Source: Myxococcota bacterium (lineage in GTDB: Bacteria; Myxococcota_A; UBA9160; UBA4427). Taken from it: 64,000 nt of DNA. Under the pieces are notes generated by a model. It made no database searches, had not been told where the DNA came from, and worked only from the letters and a program-made list of their open reading frames with translations. Made by a program: the position numbers and the translations under genes. The stretch is from contig JASMLK010000144.1 of NCBI GenBank assembly GCA_030748735.1, positions 62,001-126,000 of the forward strand. The letters are read 5' to 3'. How positions within the stretch are numbered: position 1 is the first letter of the stretch; each line of letters starts with the position of its first letter. Shown one piece after another: positions 1 to 8,203 of this stretch.

Positions 1-1
1 C

Positions 2-241
2 GAGCAGACCTTCGCGGGCACCCCCGATGTCTTTGCCGCTCACGGCTACGACGCCGCGCGCCTCGTGATGGCGCAGCTGGTGGCGGGTGCGGAAACGCGC
101 GAAGGGGTGCGCAACGGCATTCTTCGCACGCAGGCCTTCCCGGGCGCATCGGGTGTGATCAACATCTCGCCCGACGGCAACGCGCGCAAGCGCCCCTTCC
201 TGCTCAAGGTTCGCGGCGGCCGGTTGATCTCTCTCGATTGA
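2..241 (+). CDS. Periplasmic branched-chain-amino-acid-type binding protein, C-terminal part
   Basis: The window opens inside this gene, so only the last 79 codons and a TGA stop are seen. The readable protein contains FAGTPDVFAAHGYDAARLVM, followed by a segment ending in PFLLKVRGGRLISLD. This is the usual C-terminal lobe pattern of type 1 periplasmic binding proteins (LivK/Peripla_BP_6 type), where a Y-D-A-A helix precedes a final strand describing the ligand path. Such proteins bind amino acids or other small ligands outside the inner membrane, or act as envelope sensors. The ligand cannot be read from this fragment. The family call is fairly good and the exact role unknown. Confidence 0.6.
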   Translation, partial: EQTFAGTPDVFAAHGYDAARLVMAQLVAGAETREGVRNGILRTQAFPGASGVINISPDGNARKRPFLLKVRGGRLISLD

Positions 242-409
242 CCGCGTGACGCATTCTCGAAGCCAGTTCAATTTGGTTTCAGTTATCCGGCGTGCGCGGT
301 CTTTCTCGGGGATTCACTGCGTGATTCGCTGACCCATGGAGTCTATTCGACAGATCGCGAACCCTCTTTTGGATCGCGTGAAGGGTTTTCGCCGGTAAGT
401 TGCCAATCG

Positions 410-439
410 CCCGCGCGCGCGGGTGTTTTGGCCTTTTTC
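410..439 (+). terminator. Possible intrinsic terminator upstream of lon
   Basis: A 14-bp perfect palindrome (CCCGCGC followed directly by GCGCGGG, 410-423) is followed by TGTTTTGGCCTTTTT. A GC-rich stem followed by T-rich sequence fits a Rho-independent terminator, but the stem has no separate loop and the U tract is interrupted. It lies about 170 bp after the binding-protein stop and 77 bp before the lon start. The rest of the 242-515 gap shows only a 20-codon reading frame (336-398) of doubtful meaning. Confidence 0.35.
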
Positions 440-515
440 GAGAAGAACGTTTCGCGTTGTCGACGATCGTTTTGGTCTCTCAAGTCGTTCTGGCGCACGG
501 TCGAAAGGCGCCTTG

Positions 516-2927
516 ATGATTGAGACTCCCCCCGAGAACCTTTCCCAGGAAGAACTGCCGCTCCTCCCGCTGAGGGAATTCGTCCTCTTCCCCTACATGG
601 TGCTTCCGCTCTTCGTGGCGCGGGAATCGTCGATCGCCGCCGTCCAGGACGCGCTGGCGGGCGATCGTCTGATCCTGCTCGTGGCCCAGCGCGACCCCGA
701 AACCGAAGAGCCGAGCAGCGAAGACCTCTACAGCGTCGGCACCGTCGCGATGGTGATGCGCAGCCTGCGCATGCCCGACGGACGCCTGAAGGTGATGCTG
801 CAGGGCCTTTCGAAGGCCCGCATCGACGCTTTCGTGGACAAGGAATCGAGCCACTGGGCTCGCGTGACCACGCTGCCGAGCGAAGACGGCGAAGATTGGT
901 GCGTCGAAAGTGAAGCGCTCGTGCGCGCCGTGCGGACCCGGGTCGAAGAACTCCTGCCGCTCAAGAATCTTCCGCCCGAGGTGTTGTCGATTACGACCAA
1001 CATCGACAAGGCGGGCCGCCTGGCCGACATCGTCGCGTCGAACCTCCGCCTGCGGCTTCCCGAAGCCCAGGAAGTGCTCGAGGTGAACGATCCCCTCGCG
1101 CGGCTTCGCAAGGTCGATACGCTGGTGCGCCGCGAGCTCGAAGTCACCACGATGCAGGCCGAGATCCAGTATCAGGCCAAGGAAGAGATGTCGCGCGGCC
1201 AACGCGAAGTCTTCTTGCGTGAGCAACTGCGCGCGATCCAGAACGAACTCGGCGAAGTCGACCCGCGCGGCGAAGAAAGCGACGAATATCGCTTCAAGGT
1301 CGAAGAGGCGGGTCTTTCGGCTGAAGCGCTGGAAGAGTCGCTGCGCCAGCTGCGTCGCCTCGAGCGCATGCATCCCGACGGCCCCGAGGCCCAGGTGGTG
1401 CGCAACTATCTCGACTGGATCGTCGATCTGCCGTGGTCGACGACCTCGCCGGACCGGCTCGATCTAGAGAACGCCCGAACGATCCTCGACGCGGACCACG
1501 CGCATCTCGACGGTGTGAAGGAGCGCATCCTGGAATTCCTCGGTGTGCGCAAGCTACGCCAGGATTCGCGGGGGCCGATCCTCTGCTTCGTCGGCCCGCC
1601 CGGCGTCGGCAAGACGTCCCTCGGTCGCTCGATCGCCCGCTCGATGGGTCGCGAGTTCGTGCGCATCTCGCTCGGTGGCGTGCGTGACGAAGCCGAAGTT
1701 CGCGGTCATCGCCGCACTTATGTGGGCGCGTTGCCGGGTCGCATCATCCAGGCGCTGAAGACCGCGGGCACGAACAACCCCGTCTTCATGCTCGACGAAC
1801 TCGACAAGTTGGGTGCCGACTATCGCGGAGACCCGTCTTCTGCTCTGCTCGAAGTCCTCGACCCCGAGCAGAATTCGAAGTTCAGCGACCATTTCCTGAG
1901 CGTCCCCTTCGATCTCTCGAAGGTGCTCTTCATTGCCACCGCGAACGCTCTCGATCCGATCCCCGGACCGCTGCGCGATCGCATGGAGATCATCCGCCTC
2001 TCGGGATACACGCCCGAAGAAAAGAGCGCGATCGCGAGTCGCTTCCTGATCCCGCGGCAGACCGCCGAGCACGGGCTCCTGCCGAGCCAGGTCGACTGGT
2101 CGAGCGGTGCGGTGGACAAGATCTGCAACGGCTACACGCAGGAAGCCGGTGTGCGTAACCTCGAACGTCAGGTTGCGCAGGTGTGCCGGAAGATCGCGCG
2201 CCAGACCGCCGAGGGGAACACGGACGTCACCAAGGTGACGACCCGCAACCTCAAGAACTACCTGGGTGCCGAGCGCTACCAGGGCGAAGGCCGTGGCGAT
2301 CGCAGCGAAGTTGGTGTTGCGAACGGGCTGGCCTGGACCGAAGCCGGTGGCGAAATGCTCACCATCGAAGCGACGCTCACCAGCGGCGAAGGGTTGATCC
2401 TGACCGGACAGCTGGGCGATGTGATGAAGGAATCGGTGCAGACGGCGCTGAGCTTCGCGCGCTCGATCCTCTGCGACCTCGGCCTCGACGAACGTTGTCT
2501 CACCGCGAACCAGGTGCACGTCCACGTGCCGGCGGGGGCCACGCCCAAGGACGGCCCCTCGGCGGGTGTCACGATGGCGACGGCGTTGCTTTCGCTCGCG
2601 ACCAACAACCCGATTCGCTCCGACGTCGCCATGACGGGCGAAGTCACCCTGCGCGGCCATGTGCTGCCGGTTGGCGGCATTCGCGAAAAGGCACTGGCAG
2701 CACTTCGCCAGGGCATCACCAAGGTGATCGTGCCCGCCTCGTGCATGGCCGAGGTCGAGGAGATCCCCAAGGAGCTCAAGCGCAAGCTCACCTTCGTTCC
2801 GGTGAAGAGCATGCGCGAGGTGCTCGACGCGAGCCTCGAGAGCCCGCTCGTCTGGCGAAGTTCCGAAGCGGGACCACCGATCGTGGCGCACTCGTCGGGA
2901 CCGGTGGCATCCGTCAAGGGAAGCTGA
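516..2927 (+). CDS. lon: ATP-dependent Lon protease
   Basis: Lon degrades misfolded and regulatory proteins in the cytoplasm using ATP. The 803-residue product has the LAN substrate-binding domain (from ELPLLPLREFVLFPYMVLPL), an AAA+ module with Walker A GPPGVGKTS near residues 358-366 and Walker B FMLDELDK, and a C-terminal S16 protease domain. The catalytic Ser is about residue 682 in PKDGPSAGVTMAT and the Lys about 725 in GGIREKALAAL, a spacing equal to that of E. coli Lon. The ATG at 516 is preferred because GAAAGG lies 8 bp upstream and homology begins there. An in-frame GTG at 423 would add an unlikely Arg/Ser-rich leader. No heat-shock operator was recognised. Confidence 0.97.
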   Translation: MIETPPENLSQEELPLLPLREFVLFPYMVLPLFVARESSIAAVQDALAGDRLILLVAQRDPETEEPSSEDLYSVGTVAMVMRSLRMPDGRLKVMLQGLSKARIDAFVDKESSHWARVTTLPSEDGEDWCVESEALVRAVRTRVEELLPLKNLPPEVLSITTNIDKAGRLADIVASNLRLRLPEAQEVLEVNDPLARLRKVDTLVRRELEVTTMQAEIQYQAKEEMSRGQREVFLREQLRAIQNELGEVDPRGEESDEYRFKVEEAGLSAEALEESLRQLRRLERMHPDGPEAQVVRNYLDWIVDLPWSTTSPDRLDLENARTILDADHAHLDGVKERILEFLGVRKLRQDSRGPILCFVGPPGVGKTSLGRSIARSMGREFVRISLGGVRDEAEVRGHRRTYVGALPGRIIQALKTAGTNNPVFMLDELDKLGADYRGDPSSALLEVLDPEQNSKFSDHFLSVPFDLSKVLFIATANALDPIPGPLRDRMEIIRLSGYTPEEKSAIASRFLIPRQTAEHGLLPSQVDWSSGAVDKICNGYTQEAGVRNLERQVAQVCRKIARQTAEGNTDVTKVTTRNLKNYLGAERYQGEGRGDRSEVGVANGLAWTEAGGEMLTIEATLTSGEGLILTGQLGDVMKESVQTALSFARSILCDLGLDERCLTANQVHVHVPAGATPKDGPSAGVTMATALLSLATNNPIRSDVAMTGEVTLRGHVLPVGGIREKALAALRQGITKVIVPASCMAEVEEIPKELKRKLTFVPVKSMREVLDASLESPLVWRSSEAGPPIVAHSSGPVASVKGS

Positions 2928-2979
2928 GCGTCCGGGTTTCGTCCTTTGCAGTGCGCATGTGCGGGCTACGCTGCCCGCA

Positions 2980-3945
2980 ATGTCGACTCTCGGTGAGCTT
3001 GGCGAATTCGATCTGATCGCCCGGATCCGCGCGCGCGCTGGCGCTGCGCGCGGTTCACAGGTGGTGGTCGGCATCGGTGACGACGCCGCCGTACTTCGGC
3101 CCCGTGCGGGCGAAGACCTCGTGGTGTCGACCGACACCCTGGTCGAGGACGTTCACTTCCGTTTTCGCAACCAGGCGCCGGCTACGATCGGGCGGCGCGC
3201 GCTGCGCGTGAACCTTTCCGATCTCGCTGCGATGGGTGCGCGGCCGCTCGGCTTCACGTTGGCGCTTTCGGCGCCGCCGAAGCTTCCGGTCCCGACGATC
3301 GATGCACTGCTTCGCGGGCTACTCGCCGACGCCGATGACTACGACTGCCCCCTGGTGGGGGGGAACATCGCGCGTGCTGACGACGTGCAACTCGCAGTGA
3401 CGGCCTTTGGCTCGGTGCCTCGCGGCCGCGCGCTGCGACGCGATGCTGCGCGGGCGGGTGACCGGGTATTCGTGACGGGAACGCTCGGCGCCGCCGGGCT
3501 CGCACTCGTGCGAAGCGAACGCCAGGGATCCCGGCTGCGAACGCTTCCCGAGCCTCGCGTCGCAGCCGGCCGCGCGCTGATTCGCCGGCGTGACGTCGGC
3601 GCGTGTATCGACGTTTCGGACGGCCTCGCCTCGGACCTCGGGCACGTGCTTTCTGCTTCGGACGTGGGCGCCGTGATCGATCCCGCCGCACTTCCTCTAC
3701 CGCGTGGCTTTGGCGCCGCCTGCGCGCGTGAGGGGCTCGACCCGACCGCGGTCGCGACCCGGGCAGGAGAAGACTACGAGCTGCTCTTCACGCTGCGGAG
3801 GAGGAAGGGGCGAGCCCAGGGTCGGGAACCCACGCCCGCCCGCCTCGCAAAGCAGCTCGGGGTGCCGGTCAGCGAGATCGGGCAGATCGTCGCGGGGCGC
3901 GGGCTGCGTGGTCTCGCGAGTGGCACGGGCTTCCGTCACTTCTGA
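2980..3945 (+). CDS. thiL: Thiamine-monophosphate kinase
   Basis: ThiL phosphorylates thiamine monophosphate to the active cofactor thiamine diphosphate in the cytoplasm. The 321-residue protein begins with the family hallmark GEFDLIARI and has the metal/ATP site VGIGDDAAVL, the STDTLVEDVHFR motif and the C-terminal GEDYELLFT motif. The ATG at 2980 puts the start at the conserved N-terminus; an upstream in-frame start at 2959 adds seven unsupported residues. It follows lon by about 50 bp and may be cotranscribed with it. No other thiamine gene is in the window. Confidence 0.95.
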   Translation: MSTLGELGEFDLIARIRARAGAARGSQVVVGIGDDAAVLRPRAGEDLVVSTDTLVEDVHFRFRNQAPATIGRRALRVNLSDLAAMGARPLGFTLALSAPPKLPVPTIDALLRGLLADADDYDCPLVGGNIARADDVQLAVTAFGSVPRGRALRRDAARAGDRVFVTGTLGAAGLALVRSERQGSRLRTLPEPRVAAGRALIRRRDVGACIDVSDGLASDLGHVLSASDVGAVIDPAALPLPRGFGAACAREGLDPTAVATRAGEDYELLFTLRRRKGRAQGREPTPARLAKQLGVPVSEIGQIVAGRGLRGLASGTGFRHF

Positions 3946-3977
3946 GCGACGCGCGAACCGCGCTGTGCGCGTGTGGG

Positions 3978-3990
3978 GTCATGTCATGAC
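3978..3990. promoter_or_regulatory. Odd palindrome upstream of the chemotaxis cluster
   Basis: GTCATG and CATGAC flank a single T, forming a 13-bp perfect odd palindrome. A third GTCATG half-site follows 3 bp later. It lies between thiL and the MCP gene, where a promoter for the chemotaxis operon would be expected. No matching regulator was identified, and a chance palindrome is possible. Confidence 0.25.
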
Positions 3991-4043
3991 GTGGTCATGC
4001 GCAGCTCGCATGCAACTCGCTGCAGGCGCGAAGTTGCGCATCG

Positions 4044-5414
4044 ATGGTGGGCGCTGAATTCCGGCGTTCCTGCATCTCACAGTCCATCAAGGTGCGCTTT
4101 CGGAGGACCGATAGGCCGTGGGTGCGAATCGTCCTTACCCACAAATTCGTCCTCGGCTCGCTGTTGGTTGCGGCGTCGGCTGCAGTGTTGCCGGGGGGCA
4201 TCCGGGCCCTTGGCTTCGACTTCCCCGAGTGGGGCTCGGTGTTCGTTGCACTCTGTGTCGGAGGCTGTCTCGGGTTTGCGATCTCGCGCAGCCTCGGCCA
4301 GCGCTTCGAAGATCTTCGCGATGCAACCGAACGCATTCGCAGCGGTGACCTCACGGTCGAGTTGTCTCGCACGAAGCCGAGTTTCGTGGTCGACGAAACC
4401 GACGACCTCGCCTTGAGTGTGCGCGGCATGCTCGAACGTTTGAACGCTTTCGTGGGTGGAGTGCAGGAAAGCGCCAACGCCGTAAACGGTGCGGCCCAGG
4501 ACCTGGCGCGTGAAATCGGGCGCGTACGCGAAGGCAACGAAGGCATCTCTTCCACCGTTGCGCGCGCGGCCGAAGGCAACTCGCGGCAACGCCATCTCTT
4601 CCAGCGCACCAACGCGATCATCGGAGAGATCTCTTCCGAAGTCGAACTCAACGCCGGACGGGCACGCGAGGCCTTTGGCTTCGCCACGGAAGCAAATCAG
4701 AAGGCCAGCAGCGGCGTCGAAGTCTCACAGCTCGCGATCGACAAGATGCGCATGGTGTTCGAGCGCGTCGAACAGACCGGCGCCATGGTGTTCGACCTCG
4801 AAGCGAAGACGAGCCACGTGCATCAGATCACCGAGATCATCACCAGCGTCGCCCATCGCACGAACCTGCTTTCCCTCAATGCGTCGATCGAAGCCGCGCG
4901 CGCGGGCGAAGCCGGGCGCGGCTTTTCGGTGGTGGCCGACGAGATTCGCAAGCTTTCCGAAAGTGCCGGCAAGAGTGCCGACGAGATCTCGAAGCTCGTT
5001 CACGAGATCCAGTCCGACACGCGCGAAGTCGCGAACGAGATGCGCAAGAGCAGCGAAGTGATCAGTGAAGGCCGCGAGGACGTGAACACGATCGCGGATT
5101 CACTCGGCGAGATCAGCATGGCAGTTGGTGAAGCGGCCGCACGTTCGGAAGAGATCTTCCACGGCGCCGACAACCACGCGATGAGTGCCGAGCGCATGGT
5201 GACGTCGATGAGCGAACTCAAGTCGAGCGCCGAAGACAACGACGCTGCGCAGGAAGAGATTTCCCGCATGGCTTCGGGCCAGCTGCAGGCAGTGTCGAAG
5301 ATCGTCGAGGGTTCGCAAGAACTGCTGACGGTGGCCGAAGCACTGCGCGAGCACCTGAGCTTCTACCGCACCGCGCAGTCGGAACCGGCGGAAGAGACGG
5401 GAGACTCGGCGTGA
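4044..5414 (+). CDS. Methyl-accepting chemotaxis protein without a large sensor domain
   Basis: This chemoreceptor of 456 residues should control the CheA kinase encoded downstream. Residues about 30-80 carry two hydrophobic segments separated by only a short loop ([14 protein letters not shown]). A HAMP-like linker ([19 protein letters not shown]) follows, then a long coiled-coil signalling domain. The conserved hairpin tip reads as [20 protein letters not shown] followed by [20 protein letters not shown]. No periplasmic ligand-binding domain fits between the membrane segments, so signals may come through the membrane, HAMP or partner proteins. Its TGA overlaps the GTG of cheW. The ATG at 4044 is the first plausible start; a later in-frame GTG near residue 27 is possible. 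Confidence 0.9.
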   Translation: MVGAEFRRSCISQSIKVRFRRTDRPWVRIVLTHKFVLGSLLVAASAAVLPGGIRALGFDFPEWGSVFVALCVGGCLGFAISRSLGQRFEDLRDATERIRSGDLTVELSRTKPSFVVDETDDLALSVRGMLERLNAFVGGVQESANAVNGAAQDLAREIGRVREGNEGISSTVARAAEGNSRQRHLFQRTNAIIGEISSEVELNAGRAREAFGFATEANQKASSGVEVSQLAIDKMRMVFERVEQTGAMVFDLEAKTSHVHQITEIITSVAHRTNLLSLNASIEAARAGEAGRGFSVVADEIRKLSESAGKSADEISKLVHEIQSDTREVANEMRKSSEVISEGREDVNTIADSLGEISMAVGEAAARSEEIFHGADNHAMSAERMVTSMSELKSSAEDNDAAQEEISRMASGQLQAVSKIVEGSQELLTVAEALREHLSFYRTAQSEPAEETGDSA

Positions 5415-5911
5415 GCGCCCCCGTTTCGAGCCCTCCGACCAGCCAGCGTCTGATGATCTTCGAGGTGGCGGGCCACCCCTTTGCGCTGCCCATTTCGGAG
5501 GTCCTCGAAGTGGTGGAACAAAGTGGTGTTCGCTGCATACCCACTCTTTCGAAGAGTACAGGCGGTGTCATGAACTGGCACGGGGAAGCCCTGCCCGTGA
5601 TCGCGTCGCATCTGCTGCTCGGCGGAGACGCGATGCCCGAACGCGGTGCCGACGAAGTGCAGCCGTTCCTCGTCGTGAGCGACCGACCCGACGGAGGTCG
5701 ACAGCTTGGCTTGCCGATCGATCACGTGTGCGGGCTCGTCAATGGCGAGCGCGGACGCCCCGCAGGCAACGAAGTCGTGGTCGAGCGTCGCACCCTCGAC
5801 GGCCGCGTCGTGAGCCTCGTGAACCCCCAGCGCCTCGTCGCGCAGGCCGAAGAAGTCATCGAACGAAATTCGTCCCGCTACCCGTCGGGTGCCGGGCAAG
5901 CCACACCTTAA
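5411..5911 (+). CDS. cheW: CheW-like chemotaxis coupling protein
   Basis: CheW-family proteins link chemoreceptors to CheA in the membrane-associated signalling array. The 166-residue product has a single CheW domain: [20 protein letters not shown], then the [10 protein letters not shown] segment and the [12 protein letters not shown] strand. It starts at a GTG sharing GTGA with the MCP stop, so translational coupling is likely. The TAA stop (5909-5911) lies inside the TTAA that borders the inverted-repeat element at 5908-6003. The C-terminal tail after the fold is short and Ser/Gly-rich. Confidence 0.9.
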   Translation: MSAPVSSPPTSQRLMIFEVAGHPFALPISEVLEVVEQSGVRCIPTLSKSTGGVMNWHGEALPVIASHLLLGGDAMPERGADEVQPFLVVSDRPDGGRQLGLPIDHVCGLVNGERGRPAGNEVVVERRTLDGRVVSLVNPQRLVAQAEEVIERNSSRYPSGAGQATP

Positions 5912-6003
5912 CCCGGATTATTCATGAAGCCCTGCTGCGAAGCCCGAAAGCACTGCCATTTCACGGCCTTCTCCCTACGGGCTTCATGAATAATCCGGGT
6001 TAA
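5908..6003. mobile_element. 88-bp TTAA-flanked inverted-repeat element (MITE-like)
   Basis: Two TTAA tetranucleotides (5908-5911 and 6000-6003) bound an 88-bp segment. Its ends are perfect 21-bp inverted repeats beginning CCCGGATTATTCATGAAGCC. With the TTAAs and one further base pair the symmetry extends to 26 bp per arm (5907-5932 and 5979-6004). The 46-bp centre has no reading frame of note. Terminal CCC/GGG ends with TTAA duplications are what a non-autonomous piggyBac/IS1380-like transposon would leave; that family assignment is inference. It separates cheW from cheY without altering either protein or the cheY ribosome site. As RNA it would also form a strong hairpin. Confidence 0.7.
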
Positions 6004-6030
6004 GCAACGAGCAACAAGCCAGGAGACTCC

Positions 6031-6411
6031 ATGAAAGCTCGAGTACTGATTGCAGATGATGCGTCCTTCATGCGCCAGATGATCCGCGAGATCATCGAGC
6101 CCGAAGGCTACGAAGTCGTGGGTGAGGCGACCAACGGCATCGAGGCCGTGGACCAGTTTCTCGAACTGCGTCCCGACCTGGTGACGATGGACATCGTGAT
6201 GCCGAAGCGCTCCGGCATCGACGCGGTGAAGGGCATCCTCGCCGAAGACCCGCAGGCCCGCGTCGTGATGTGCAGCGCGCTGGGGCAGGAGACCCTCGTG
6301 ACCGAAGCGATCCAGGCCGGTGCGAAGGACTTCATCGTGAAGCCGTTCAAGCCCGACGCCGTGATCGCGACGCTCGGCAGGGTCCTCGACAAGAGCGACG
6401 ACGAGGCGTAA
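6031..6411 (+). CDS. cheY: CheY-type single-domain response regulator
   Basis: This 126-residue stand-alone receiver domain should carry the output of CheA to the motor or another effector. The acidic pair is D9-D10, the phosphoacceptor is D54 in LVTMDIVMPK, the Thr/Ser switch is in MCSALGQ, and the conserved lysine is K104 in FIVKPFKPD. An AGGAGA ribosome site lies just before the ATG at 6031. It starts 27 bp after the inverted-repeat element and is followed 3 bp later by cheA. The fold is complete with no DNA-binding domain. The name cheY rests on context. Confidence 0.9.
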   Translation: MKARVLIADDASFMRQMIREIIEPEGYEVVGEATNGIEAVDQFLELRPDLVTMDIVMPKRSGIDAVKGILAEDPQARVVMCSALGQETLVTEAIQAGAKDFIVKPFKPDAVIATLGRVLDKSDDEA

Positions 6412-6414
6412 GAC

Positions 6415-6927
6415 GTGGCGCTCGACATGGGTAGATTCAGGGCGCTCTTCCTCGAAGAGGCCGCCGAGCAGCTCGCGGAGATCAGCCGCGCCTTGCTCGA
6501 GCTCGAAAAGGACACGGCTTCGGTCGAGTCCATCGACACGATCTTTCGTATGGCGCATTCGATCAAATCGATGGCGGCGTCCGTGGGATACGACTCGGTC
6601 GAGCAGGTTGCCCATGCCCTCGAAGACCGCATGGAGGGGATTCGTGCGAGCGGCTGCGTGCCGCCCGGCGATTCGCTCTCGGTCTTGTTCCGCGGACTCG
6701 ACGGCCTCGAACAGATGGTCGAAGTCGTCCGCGAAACCGACGAGCCGCCGCCGCCGCGTCCGGAACTCGTCGAGCAGCTGTCTGCGCCCGACGAGGCATC
6801 GGCTGAACCCGCTGCGCTCTCGGCGGAACCGGAACCGCCCGACGCCGCGGAGCTGGACGTCGCGCTCGTCGCGGTGATGAACGCCCTCGAGGCGGAGTCC
6901 GGAGCAAAAAAAAAACTCTTGAACTGA
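6415..6927 (+). CDS. cheA: CheA histidine kinase, N-terminal frame (HPt domain and linker)
   Basis: This reading frame gives 170 residues: an HPt (P1) domain with phospho-His H48 in FRMAHSIKSMAASVGYDSV, then a Pro/Glu/Ala-rich linker. It ends AKKKLLN at a TGA just after an A10 run. The rest of CheA (dimerisation, ATPase, CheW-like domains) lies downstream in the -1 frame. Shifting -1 at the A run joins both halves into one 586-residue CheA with no residue gap. GTG at 6415 is used because it is 3 bp after cheY; an ATG at 6427 is possible. Either the run is a functional slippage site, or it is an assembly or genuine frameshift error. Confidence 0.85.
   Translation: MALDMGRFRALFLEEAAEQLAEISRALLELEKDTASVESIDTIFRMAHSIKSMAASVGYDSVEQVAHALEDRMEGIRASGCVPPGDSLSVLFRGLDGLEQMVEVVRETDEPPPPRPELVEQLSAPDEASAEPAALSAEPEPPDAAELDVALVAVMNALEAESGAKKKLLN
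6906..6915 (+). other. A10 homopolymer, candidate slippage site in cheA
   Basis: Ten consecutive adenines, read as GCA AAA AAA AAA in the upstream frame, lie at the exact junction between the two cheA frames. Neighbouring lysines in this G+C-rich window are mostly AAG, so three AAA codons in a row are unusual. A -1 shift here reads on as ACT CTT GAA CTG without a stop into the kinase core. Known precedents for A-tract slippage include the A9 run of Thermus dnaX. Sequencing or assembly error in a homopolymer is the main alternative. Confidence 0.55.
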
Positions 6928-6950
6928 CTCCGGTCGTCGCGCGCGACGAA

Positions 6951-8174
6951 GTGCACGACCCCGCTGCGGCAGAAGACACCGCAGCCGCGGCATCGCGGGA
7001 AGGCAGCGCGCTCCCGCGCATGCCGGCACCGGCCCCGACGGTACGCGTGCGCACCCAGTCCCTCGATCGCTTTCTCGGCACCGTGGGAGAGGTGATCCTG
7101 AGCGCGCGGCAGCTGCGCCGTGTGACGGTCAAGGGTGAGGATTCCGCCGAACAGGCGGAGCAGTTCGACCAGGTCGAGCGCTGCGTCAACGAGCTGCAGC
7201 GCCGGGTGCTCGACCTGCGCACCGCACCGCTCACGCGCGCGATGGAGAACCTGCCCCGAGTCGCGCGCCAGGTGGCGGAATCCCTGGGCAAGCGCGTCGA
7301 CGTGCAGCTACTCGGGACCGAACTCGAACTCGATCGTTCGACCCTCGACCGACTCAACGAACCGCTGCTCCACATCATCCGCAACGCGGTCAGTCACGGC
7401 CTCGAGTCGGTCGAAGACCGCATTCGCTCGGGCAAGACCGAAGTCGGTCAGGTGGTGATCGAGGCGCGGCGGGAAAAGAATTCGATCGTCATCGAAGTGA
7501 ATGACGATGGGCGCGGGATCGACCTCGACGCCGTGCGCGATCGCGCGGTTTCGGCCGGCCTCATCCACGAGGGACTTGCCGAAGATCTTCCCGCCGAAGA
7601 GATCGTGAGCCTGATCTTTCGACCGGGTCTGTCGACCGCCAAACAGGTTTCGGAAGTGTCGGGTCGTGGCGTAGGCATGGACGCCGTAAAGGCGACGATC
7701 GAGTCACTCGGTGGCTCGATCGATCTCAGCACGACCGCAGGGCAGGGGACCACGACGCGTTTCGAAGTACCGATCACTGCGGCGGTTCAGCGGGTGGTGC
7801 TCGTAGAGATGGCCGGCGAGTGCGTGGCGCTGCCGATCACCAAGGTCGAGCGCATTTTCGAAATCGACTCACATTTACTGGAAGAAAGCGGCGGCGAAGC
7901 GTTCGCAACGATCGGCGGCGATCCGATTCCTGTGCTCGATCTCGCACGTTGTCTCGCTCTCGAACCGATAAGAAACGAGGGTCCGATCTCGCTTGCGCTC
8001 ACCGATGTCCGCGGCGAGATCGTGGCGTTGCGTGTCGACCGCTTCGTCAGTCAACAGGAGGTGTACGTCAAGCCGGTTCCCAAGCTGCTTGCGAGCTTGA
8101 AGACACTCGCAGGCATGACGACCCTCGACGATGGAAGTCCTGTCTTTCTCCTCGACCTCAAGCACCTGGTTTGA
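6951..8174 (+). CDS. cheA: CheA histidine kinase, C-terminal frame (dimerisation, ATPase, regulatory domains)
   Basis: This 407-residue frame has the CheA core. It contains a dimerisation helix pair (QSLDRFLGTVGEVILSARQL), an ATPase domain with N-box LLHIIRNAVSHGLES, G1 NDDGRGID and G2 GRGVGMDAV, and a C-terminal CheW-like domain ending LLDLKHLV. It lacks the His-bearing P1, which is supplied by the frame ending at 6927. No P2 domain is present. The GTG at 6951 has no convincing ribosome site, and the frame is open back to 6915, which favours production by frameshifting from the upstream start. The kinase should phosphorylate the CheY encoded upstream. Confidence 0.9.
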   Translation: MHDPAAAEDTAAAASREGSALPRMPAPAPTVRVRTQSLDRFLGTVGEVILSARQLRRVTVKGEDSAEQAEQFDQVERCVNELQRRVLDLRTAPLTRAMENLPRVARQVAESLGKRVDVQLLGTELELDRSTLDRLNEPLLHIIRNAVSHGLESVEDRIRSGKTEVGQVVIEARREKNSIVIEVNDDGRGIDLDAVRDRAVSAGLIHEGLAEDLPAEEIVSLIFRPGLSTAKQVSEVSGRGVGMDAVKATIESLGGSIDLSTTAGQGTTTRFEVPITAAVQRVVLVEMAGECVALPITKVERIFEIDSHLLEESGGEAFATIGGDPIPVLDLARCLALEPIRNEGPISLALTDVRGEIVALRVDRFVSQQEVYVKPVPKLLASLKTLAGMTTLDDGSPVFLLDLKHLV

Positions 8175-8203
8175 GCCAGGCCTTCGAGACACTGCATCCC
8201 AAC

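Noticed and set aside
336..398. 20-codon reading frame between the binding-protein gene and lon
   Set aside because: It is too short to support, has no clear ribosome site and no recognisable sequence.
423..515. Longer lon start at GTG 423
   Set aside because: The added residues are Arg/Ser-rich without family likeness, and ATG 516 has a good ribosome site.
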